64,000 nt of DNA from JBLNBN01 sp050260015 (GTDB lineage Bacteria > Bacteroidota > Ignavibacteria > Kapaibacteriales > UBA2268): NCBI GenBank assembly GCA_050260015.1, contig JBLNBN010000060.1, positions 1 through 64,000 on the forward strand, written 5' to 3'. The notes under the pieces were generated by a model, which saw only the letters and a program-made list of their open reading frames with translations, did no database searches and was not told the origin of the DNA. Shown here piece after piece: positions 43,644 through 50,532 of the stretch (position 1 is its first letter; each line of letters begins with the position of its first letter). The position numbers were made by a program, and so were the translations under genes.

Positions 43644-44081
43644 ATGCTAAAGCGATTTATAATTTTAACTGGGATTATTCTTTCCGCAACGAGCGGCGCG
43701 TTCGCGCAAAAGGTGGTTTTTATTTCTTCCGACGTCATTAGGGAGAAAATCCCCGAATTGCAGCAAGCCGAGCAACGCATCCATTCATTCGTTGACGAGC
43801 GGACAAAAGAAATAACATCGTACCAAAAGCAAATCGAAGATCTTGAAGTCGAAATCAAGAAAAACAAGCTCGTTTGGAGCGACGCTGAAAAGATCCGGAA
43901 GGATAAGGATTTGGCAAATTTAAGATCAAACCTGGACGCCTTCTACAAGCACATATTCTACCCGGGAGGCGAGTATGATAAAGTGTTTTCGCATATAATG
44001 AAACCCATTGAGGGAAAAATCTCCCTATTATTAAACTTTGATTATTACTTTTTTATAGTTAACTTACTTTTTTCATACTGA
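43644..44081 (+). pseudogene. Truncated OmpH/Skp copy from a tandem duplication
   Basis: The 145-aa frame has an intact signal peptide (FIILTGIILSATSGAFAQ) and coiled coil (YQKQIEDLEVEIKKNKLVWS), closely matching the next gene at 44134. After KPIEGKIS the frame runs into DNA resembling the upstream region of the next copy (TTTGATTATTACTTTTTTATAGTTAACTTAC-like; compare 43551-43585) and ends with an unrelated hydrophobic tail. The C-terminal strand of Skp is therefore missing. It still has a good ribosome site (GGAGGGAAATATA), so a short protein may be made. Confidence 0.75.
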
Positions 44082-44133
44082 CGGATAGCGCATGGTTAAT
44101 TCTTCCCGCTTTATTCATTGGAAGGCAAATATT

Positions 44134-44904
44134 ATGTTTAGGAAGTCTATAATATTAATTGCGATTATTCTATTCGCAACGAGCGGCGCGCTCGCGCAAA
44201 AGGTGGGATTTATTTCTTCCAACGTCATTAGAGAAAAATTCTCTGAATCGCAGCAAGCCGATCAGCGTATTCAATCCTTCGTGGAGGATTGGAAACGCGA
44301 AATAGCTTCGTACCAGAAGCAAATCGAGGATCTCGAATTCGAGATCAAGAAAAACAGGCTCGTTTGGAGCGACGCCGAAAAGATACAGAAGGATAAGGAT
44401 TTGGCGAATTTAAGATCAAACCTGGATTCCTACGCGAAACAAAAATTTGAGCAGGGAGGCGAGTACGATCTAACTGTTTCCCAAATCAGGAAACCCGTCG
44501 AGCAGAAAATCTACGCCGCCGTGCAGGAGGTCGCCTCCGATCAGGGATACGACATAATCATCGATCAAAGCGTTCAACCGCTACCCTACGTCAACTTCAA
44601 GTACGACCTTACGCTGCGAGTTCTTAAAGCCCTTGGCGTCAACGTCGAAGAGCTGGAAAAAGAACAACAAGAGAAGATAGATAAAGATCCGCGAAACGCG
44701 AAGAAAGAATCTAAGACTCCTCGCAGGGCAAGCTCGAGACGCCGCGGCGCGACTGCTACCGAGCCCGAGGAAGAAAAGCCAACCGAAGAGCGCGAGTTCG
44801 AGCAACCCTCGGAAAACGGTAAACGCCCCCCCGCGGTAATGACGCCCGAGGATTTAAGAATGCGCAGGGATACAACCAATACTAAGCCTCCGGGCTCATT
44901 TTAG
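44134..44904 (+). CDS. OmpH/Skp-like protein with charged C-terminal tail
   Basis: The 256-aa protein starts at ATG 44134 (GGAAGG ahead). It has a signal peptide (about 1-22), strand KVGFISSNVIREKFSES, coiled coil (about 40-110) and the Skp C-terminal part (AAVQEVASDQGYDIIIDQSV). An added tail of about 80 residues, rich in Lys, Arg and Glu (TPRRASSRRRGATATEPEEE), is absent from the first OmpH gene. It is a probable OMP chaperone or a diverged relative, between the truncated copy and lpxD. The tail may bind peptidoglycan or partners, but this is a guess. Confidence 0.87.
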   Translation: MFRKSIILIAIILFATSGALAQKVGFISSNVIREKFSESQQADQRIQSFVEDWKREIASYQKQIEDLEFEIKKNRLVWSDAEKIQKDKDLANLRSNLDSYAKQKFEQGGEYDLTVSQIRKPVEQKIYAAVQEVASDQGYDIIIDQSVQPLPYVNFKYDLTLRVLKALGVNVEELEKEQQEKIDKDPRNAKKESKTPRRASSRRRGATATEPEEEKPTEEREFEQPSENGKRPPAVMTPEDLRMRRDTTNTKPPGSF

Positions 44905-44926
44905 TTTTAAATTTTAAAGAGATCAA

Positions 44927-45973
44927 ATGATAGAACTTACAGCCGGCGAAATAGCCAGGGCTTTAGATTGTGAAGTTAAAGGAACGGCAAGCGCGCGAAT
45001 AGTTAACTTAAATAGAATTGAGCACGCGCGTTCCGGGGATATTACTTTTTACTCCGATGAAAAGTTCAGGGAATATTTCGATAATTCGCAAGCCACCTGT
45101 ATAATCGTACCGAAAGAAATAGGGAACGAACCCGCCGAGGGGCGAGCTTTTATAATTTCGGAAAACCCCTATTTATCATTTGTCCGCCTGCTTAAAATAC
45201 TAGACGAGCAGATTAACTCGGACAGCCGCGTCGGAATAATGCCAAGCGCGCAGGTGAGCGAGGACGCGATTGTAGGCGAAGGGGCCTTCATTGGGCATAA
45301 TTGTATTGTCTCCAGGGGTTGTGTTATCGGCAATGGCGCCCGTTTACTTGGCGCCGTCTATCTCGCTGAAAACGTTATTATCGGCGACGGAACGATATTG
45401 CACCCCAACGTCGTTTGCTACCGGGACATTAAGATCGGAAAGAATTGTATCGTTCATGCGGGCGCAGTGATCGGCGCGGACGGGTTCGGCTATGTGGAGC
45501 AAAAGTCCGACGGCTCCTGGGAAAAGATTCCTCAGCTCGGCGACGTAATAATCGGCGACGAAGTGGAACTCGGAGCGAACGTGACAGTGGATCGCGCTAT
45601 GTTGGGCTCAACTATCATTGAGAACGGCGTTAAGATCGATAATTTAACTCATATCGCTCATAACTGCGAGATCGGCGAGAACACTGCAATGGCAGCCCAA
45701 ACCGGCATTTCCGGTAGCTCGAAGATCGGCAAGCGAAATCGCTTCGGGGGCCAGGTCGGCTTGGCAGGGCATCTCTCCACTCCCGACGACGTTACGATCA
45801 TGGCGCAGAGCGGGGTAGCGAAGTCAGTTCCAAAGAGCGGCGTTTACTTCGGCACCCCAATAAAGGACCATAGAACCGCGTTTAGAATAGAGGCATGTAT
45901 TAAGCAACTGCCCGATATGTTTGAAGAACTCAACGCTATGAAAAAGAAATTACGGGAAGCCGGGTTGATTTGA
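44927..45973 (+). CDS. lpxD: UDP-3-O-acylglucosamine N-acyltransferase
   Basis: Third enzyme of lipid A synthesis. The 348-aa product has the N-terminal uridine-binding domain (ARIVNLNRIEHARSGDITFY) followed by a left-handed beta helix of hexapeptide repeats (about 110-310: VIGNGARLLGAVYL, IHPNVVCYRDIKIG-like runs) with HIAHNCEIGENTAM (catalytic His region) and FGGQVGLAGHLSTPDDVTI. The C-terminal helix KQLPDMFEELNAMKKKL is normal. Its place after the OmpH genes matches the conserved bamA-skp-lpxD order. lpxA, fabZ and lpxC are not in the window. Confidence 0.95.
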   Translation: MIELTAGEIARALDCEVKGTASARIVNLNRIEHARSGDITFYSDEKFREYFDNSQATCIIVPKEIGNEPAEGRAFIISENPYLSFVRLLKILDEQINSDSRVGIMPSAQVSEDAIVGEGAFIGHNCIVSRGCVIGNGARLLGAVYLAENVIIGDGTILHPNVVCYRDIKIGKNCIVHAGAVIGADGFGYVEQKSDGSWEKIPQLGDVIIGDEVELGANVTVDRAMLGSTIIENGVKIDNLTHIAHNCEIGENTAMAAQTGISGSSKIGKRNRFGGQVGLAGHLSTPDDVTIMAQSGVAKSVPKSGVYFGTPIKDHRTAFRIEACIKQLPDMFEELNAMKKKLREAGLI

Positions 45974-45995
45974 GTATAATAGGAGCGCGAAGCAA

Positions 45996-47033
45996 ATGTT
46001 CAGATTTGAAAATCCTGCGCTTTTGTACGCGCTTTTAGCGCTAATCCCATTTGCGGCGGTTTTCGCATGGTATCGTTTTTACAGGTATCGCATGCTCAAG
46101 CGATTTTCCGGCTCGGAACGAACGCTCTACGAGAACGTTTCCCCTAACAAGCCGTACCTGCGTTTTGCATTATATTCAATTTCCTTCGCCGCTTTAGTAG
46201 TCGCCGCGGCCAATCCCCAAATCGGGTCGAAGCTGGAAACGCGGGAAAGCGTCGGCGGCGACATAGCTATTGCGTTGGATATTTCCAACAGTATGCTAGC
46301 CGAGGACTCAAAGCCGACGCGGTTAGAAAGCGCAAAGCAGTCGTTAATGAAATTCCTTGACGAACTCGACGGCGAGCGGGTAGCCCTGGTAGTTTTCGCG
46401 GGCGAGGCCTTTCTGCAAATGCCCTTAACGAGCGATTACGGAGCGGCAAAGCTGCTACTGTCCAACGCTTCCCCCGATCAAATATCCTCGCAGGGTACTG
46501 CGCTCGCCGAGGCGATAGAAATCTCCCTAGAAGCGTTGCGCCCCTCCGAGAAAGAATCCAAAGCTATTCTAATCATTTCCGACGGCGAAAATCACGAGGA
46601 CGATCCGCTGCCAGCCGCGGAGAACGCGGAGGACGAAGGAGTTAAAATATTTGCCGTTAGCGTCGGCTCGCGAGAAGGGGCGCCCGTACCGGAGTACGTT
46701 AACGGTATCAAAACCGGGGCGTCGCTAAAATCGCCCTCGGGCGAAGAGGCTTATTCGCGACCCAACAAAGAGATATTGCGCTCTGTCGCCGCGGCTACCG
46801 GGGGTAAATTGATCGACGCCGGCGCAGGCGAGGCCGACCTTTCAAGCGTAATAAGCGCCCTCGGACGTTCGAAAGACAAAACCAAGAAGACGCAAGTATT
46901 TACCGAGTTTGAATCTATTTACTATTATTTCGCTGCGTTCGCGTTTGCGCTCCTGGTTTTCGAACAGTTATTTTCGGACAGAAGAAATAAGTTAATAACT
47001 ACGCTGAACCTTTTTGGGAGCGTAAAGAAATGA
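45996..47033 (+). CDS. BatA/BatB-type VWA-domain membrane protein
   Basis: The 345-aa protein has two N-terminal TM helices (LLYALLALIPFAAVFAW and the FALYSISFAALVVAAA region), a von Willebrand factor A domain (about 85-290) with an intact metal site (DISNS in IALDISNSMLAEDS, T in SSQGTALAEAI, D in LIISDGENHED), and a C-terminal TM (YYYFAAFAFALLVFEQLF). It belongs to the Bat (Bacteroides aerotolerance) group. Only one VWA gene is present where many species have batA and batB side by side. Its stop overlaps the batC start by 4 bp. Confidence 0.88.
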   Translation: MFRFENPALLYALLALIPFAAVFAWYRFYRYRMLKRFSGSERTLYENVSPNKPYLRFALYSISFAALVVAAANPQIGSKLETRESVGGDIAIALDISNSMLAEDSKPTRLESAKQSLMKFLDELDGERVALVVFAGEAFLQMPLTSDYGAAKLLLSNASPDQISSQGTALAEAIEISLEALRPSEKESKAILIISDGENHEDDPLPAAENAEDEGVKIFAVSVGSREGAPVPEYVNGIKTGASLKSPSGEEAYSRPNKEILRSVAAATGGKLIDAGAGEADLSSVISALGRSKDKTKKTQVFTEFESIYYYFAAFAFALLVFEQLFSDRRNKLITTLNLFGSVKK

Positions 47034-47689
47034 AGCTAATAGTATTAATGGCATTGTTAATCGGTTCGTACCGCGCTTTTTCCCAGGGCGAGAGCGGACT
47101 AATTCAAAAGGGGAACTCGCTCTTCGAGCTAAAGAGCTACCTGGAAGCCGCGGACTATTACAGACGGGCAATCGAGAGAAACGATAAATCCGAAGTCGCC
47201 AGGTTTAATTTGGGCGCTGCCATTTACAGGCAGGGGAAATACCGCGACGCAGAATCCCAATTCCTTGACCTGATCGGCAGAACCAAAGAGAAAAGTATTC
47301 TTTCAGCCGCTTACTATAACTACGGCAATTCAGCGCTTTCACAAAAGAAGTATGCCGAGAGCATAGAAGCCTATAAAAGCGCGCTCAGGTTGAACCCAAA
47401 GGACGAGGATGCCCGGTATAATCTAACCTATGCCAAAAAACTTCTTGCGGCGGAGAATAAAAGAAAACAAGAGGAAGAACAAAAGATTTCCCAGTCACCC
47501 CAGGAACAATCATCCATAAACGACAAATCCGATAAAAAGGATAAAAAAGGCTCGGTTGGCTCAGGGGGACAACTCAACAAAGAAAATGCTGAACGAATGC
47601 TCAACGCCTTAAGAAACGAAGAAAAGCAATCATTGCAAAAATTCAACAGGCGGGGAAATCCACGCGCCCGGAAGGCAAAGAATTGGTAA
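47030..47689 (+). CDS. batC: BatC-like TPR protein
   Basis: The 219-aa protein has a signal peptide (MKLIVLMALLIGSYRAFSQG) and three to four TPR motifs (about 25-140): FELKSYLEAADYYRRAIERN, GAAIYRQGKYRDAESQF, ALSQKKYAESIEAYKSALRL. A Lys/Gln/Ser-rich low-complexity tail follows (about 145-219). It starts 4 bp inside the VWA gene and batD begins 3 bp after its stop, so these are tightly coupled. The TPRs probably bridge Bat subunits. Confidence 0.85.
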   Translation: MKLIVLMALLIGSYRAFSQGESGLIQKGNSLFELKSYLEAADYYRRAIERNDKSEVARFNLGAAIYRQGKYRDAESQFLDLIGRTKEKSILSAAYYNYGNSALSQKKYAESIEAYKSALRLNPKDEDARYNLTYAKKLLAAENKRKQEEEQKISQSPQEQSSINDKSDKKDKKGSVGSGGQLNKENAERMLNALRNEEKQSLQKFNRRGNPRARKAKNW

Positions 47690-47692
47690 CCT

Positions 47693-49189
47693 ATGCGGCT
47701 CCTTTCCACTAAAATACGGCTGATTATAATACTCTCTTTACTCGCGGCTAATGGCGGTCAGGAGCTGTTTTCGCAAGTTACTTTCGAGCGCCAGGCCCAG
47801 TCGTTATTGAAAAAATATCTTTTTTTAAGGCAGACATTCGACAAAACCTCCGCCGTCCTTGGGGAACAAATAACCGTATCGTACAAGCTATACGCGCACA
47901 AGGATTTACGTATCGTAGATCTTCAGGACTTCAAAGCGCCTGCATTCCAGGGCTTTTGGACTACAAACGTCGATCTCGGAGAACTCAAGTACGAGGATGT
48001 CGAACTCTCCGGCGTTCCATATCGGGTATCGGAGATAAAAAGGGTGATTATTATCCCGCAGAAGGGCGGCGTACTTACTCCCGAACCGATGGAAGTACAG
48101 GCGATCGTTCAGCTTCGAACGGAACGGCGCCCCGACGGCTCGATAGCGACAACATTGACCGGGACTACCGGGCCAACTGTAGAGTTTAAAGACTTTCGAA
48201 GCGTGTTCGCCTCCTCGCGCCAGTCAATACGCGTTAAGCCTCTCCCGGCAGGCGCCCCCGCTTCATTTCATGGCGCGGTGGGGAACCTCGATATGCAGGC
48301 CTGGATAAGCAAGAGCGAGACCCTTACGGACGAACCTGTGACGCTAACGATAAAGATCCGCGGCGAGGGGAATCTTGACCTTATTAACACGCCAAAGCTC
48401 TCGCTCCCCGTTGAGCTGGAAAGTTACGAACCAAAGGTTTATAGCGACGTTAAGGCCGGCTTTGACGGAATAACGGGAGCCGTTACATTCGAGTACTATC
48501 TTCAACCCCGAAAAACAAGACTTTACGTTCTGAAACCATTCGAATTTACCTTTTTCAATCCAACTACAGGACAATACGTTACGGAAAGAAGCGGCGAATT
48601 CTTTTTAAATGTTCGGCAGGGCAAGCCAGGCGAAGTATCGGGTTTAAGAAAAGAAGAAATCAAGCTGCTTGGGCGCGATATAATGTACATAAAGGACGCT
48701 CCCACGGTGTTCCATAAGATGTCGGAAGCTTTTTTCGGATCGCCGCCATTTCTCTTCTTGCTGTTTTCACCGATTGCCCTGAGCGCCATATTTATCGTTT
48801 ATATAAGGCGCAGAAGGGCTCCGCGTGGCTCGGAATACCTGATAAGGTCAAAGTTAGCCGGCGCCAACGCCAAGCGCGGCCTTGCGAAGGCGAAAAAGTA
48901 CGGCGAATTCGGCGCGGGCGAAGAATTTATGGCCGAGATTAATAAATCGCTGTGGGATTACCTGTCCGACAAATTATCCATACCGAGAGCGTCGATTTCA
49001 ATTAACGCGGTCGCGGCTGTAATGAAAGTGAGGAATTACGATCCTGAATTAATTAACGAAGCTATATTGTTGCTAAGCGAATCCGACAGGTTGAGATATG
49101 CGCCCAGCGGGGAAACCAGCCTGTCCCCGGTTGAAATTTACGACCGGGCATGCGCTTTCGTATTAAAGATAGAAGAGGAAGGCGTATGA
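47693..49189 (+). CDS. batD: BatD-like protein
   Basis: The 498-aa protein has a signal peptide (about 1-28), a beta-sandwich region rich in the family phrases AVLGEQITVSYKLYAHKDLR, VSEIKRVIIIPQKGG and TLTIKIRGEGNLDLINTPKL, and PFEFTFFNPTTGQYV. One TM helix lies at about 350-370 (FLFLLFSPIALSAIFIVYI), with a cytoplasmic helical domain after it (YLSDKLSIPRASISINAVAA). It matches the BatD/oxygen-tolerance family. Its ATGA junction with batE indicates coupling. Confidence 0.87.
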   Translation: MRLLSTKIRLIIILSLLAANGGQELFSQVTFERQAQSLLKKYLFLRQTFDKTSAVLGEQITVSYKLYAHKDLRIVDLQDFKAPAFQGFWTTNVDLGELKYEDVELSGVPYRVSEIKRVIIIPQKGGVLTPEPMEVQAIVQLRTERRPDGSIATTLTGTTGPTVEFKDFRSVFASSRQSIRVKPLPAGAPASFHGAVGNLDMQAWISKSETLTDEPVTLTIKIRGEGNLDLINTPKLSLPVELESYEPKVYSDVKAGFDGITGAVTFEYYLQPRKTRLYVLKPFEFTFFNPTTGQYVTERSGEFFLNVRQGKPGEVSGLRKEEIKLLGRDIMYIKDAPTVFHKMSEAFFGSPPFLFLLFSPIALSAIFIVYIRRRRAPRGSEYLIRSKLAGANAKRGLAKAKKYGEFGAGEEFMAEINKSLWDYLSDKLSIPRASISINAVAAVMKVRNYDPELINEAILLLSESDRLRYAPSGETSLSPVEIYDRACAFVLKIEEEGV

Positions 49190-49938
49190 AAATTCTTACA
49201 ACGCTAATTATATTAATTAGCGCCTTATCGCTATATGCGCAGGAACCGAGCGAAACGTTCTACCGGGCCTCTCGCGAATACGCCAAGGGCAATTACAAGA
49301 AAGCGTACACGCTATTTAAGAAAATCGAGAACACGGGGTATGTTTCCGCCGAGGTTTATTATAATATTGGCTGCTGCAGCTACAAGCTGGGTAAAAAAGC
49401 GGAGTCGATACTCAACTTCGAAAGAGCGAAGAAATATAAACCAAACGACGACGATATCTCCTTCAATTTAAGAATGGCCAACCTTCGCATAATTGATAGG
49501 ATCGACCCGCTCCCTCAACCGCTTTTTGTACGGGTTGTACGGCAAGCTCTCGGTTATCTGTCCGCCGACGCATGGTCGGGTTTGGCTATAGCGTGCGCCT
49601 GGATAGCGGCTATTTTCATTGCCCTCTACTATTGGAGCTGGAAGCCGCGCGAGAAGAAGATATATTTCTTTTTAGCAATAACCGCGGGGTTAGCCGTTTT
49701 TATTACATACGGGCTCGCCTATTGGTCCTATAAAGAGTTAACCGATAACTCGAACGCTATTGTTTTCTGGGAGAGCGCGTTAGTAAAATCGGCGCCGGAC
49801 GAATTCGGCTCGCCTCTGTTCGAATTGCATGAGGGCAGCAAGCTGGAGATACTGGACTCGCAGGGCGGATGGCGGAAGATTAAGCTGCTCAACGGGGCGC
49901 AGGGGTGGCTGCGCGAAGAGGCGCTGGTTAGAATATGA
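49186..49938 (+). CDS. batE: BatE-like TPR/SH3 membrane protein
   Basis: 250 aa from ATG 49186, which overlaps the batD stop (ATGA). It has a signal peptide (MKILTTLIILISALSLYAQ), a TPR pair (EYAKGNYKKAYTLFKKIEN, YYNIGCCSYKLGKKAESILN), two TM helices (WSGLAIACAWIAAIFIALYY and the FFLAITAGLAVFITYGLAYW segment) and a C-terminal bacterial SH3-like domain (VKSAPDEFGSPLFELHEGSK, WRKIKLLNGAQGWLREEALV). This is the BatE layout and ends the long envelope operon. Confidence 0.87.
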   Translation: MKILTTLIILISALSLYAQEPSETFYRASREYAKGNYKKAYTLFKKIENTGYVSAEVYYNIGCCSYKLGKKAESILNFERAKKYKPNDDDISFNLRMANLRIIDRIDPLPQPLFVRVVRQALGYLSADAWSGLAIACAWIAAIFIALYYWSWKPREKKIYFFLAITAGLAVFITYGLAYWSYKELTDNSNAIVFWESALVKSAPDEFGSPLFELHEGSKLEILDSQGGWRKIKLLNGAQGWLREEALVRI

Positions 49939-50013
49939 TTTGGAAAATCGGCGAACTTCGCTTATTTTGTGCTCTGAAATTGGATTATTTACTTAATAAC
50001 CGACTTATTTAAT

Positions 50014-50529
50014 ATGAAAAAATTACTGTTACTTATAGTATTAGCGGCGTCTTTCGGCAGCTTTTCTTGCCAGGAAGACAACGAACCCGCCTCTTCTGAA
50101 CGACTTACGATAGAGGAAATGAGCTCGATGCCGGGTTATATATGGGTTAAGGATAGAATGGCGACCTATCAGCCCGATAGCGTAACGATTGAAAAATTAC
50201 GCTCCCTGCCCAAGGATGGCTATAAAGTTTATGCATTCGTAGCCGGCGATTGCGATTGCGGCTCTAATAGAAAGTATTTTTCCGAATTAGCGAAAGTGAT
50301 ATCGCTGATCGATCTTCCCGACACATCTGCGGAATACTACGCTATGCCAAACAAACGATCGAAGCACCCCTATACCTCGATTCTGAACATAAGCAGCCTG
50401 CCCGCATTTTATGTCGTTAAAAACGGAACCCCGGTATATTCAGTAATGGATACGGTCAACCTGGTTCTGGATAAAAAGCTCAGCTACCCGAGCAAGATTG
50501 AGGAATGCCTTTACGAAGCTATGAAATAG
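50014..50529 (+). CDS. Thioredoxin-like lipoprotein
   Basis: 171 aa with a lipobox ending in C19 (ASFGSFSC), so it should be lipid-anchored in the periplasm or outer membrane. The central part resembles a thioredoxin fold: strand YKVYAFVAGDCDCGSNRKYF with a CDC in place of CxxC, and SSLPAFYVVKNGTPVYSV, which carries the cis-Pro and the following strand. No exact family was recognised. It stands alone, 75 bp after batE. The CDC could be redox-active or bind a metal. Confidence 0.72.
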   Translation: MKKLLLLIVLAASFGSFSCQEDNEPASSERLTIEEMSSMPGYIWVKDRMATYQPDSVTIEKLRSLPKDGYKVYAFVAGDCDCGSNRKYFSELAKVISLIDLPDTSAEYYAMPNKRSKHPYTSILNISSLPAFYVVKNGTPVYSVMDTVNLVLDKKLSYPSKIEECLYEAMK

Positions 50530-50532
50530 AGA

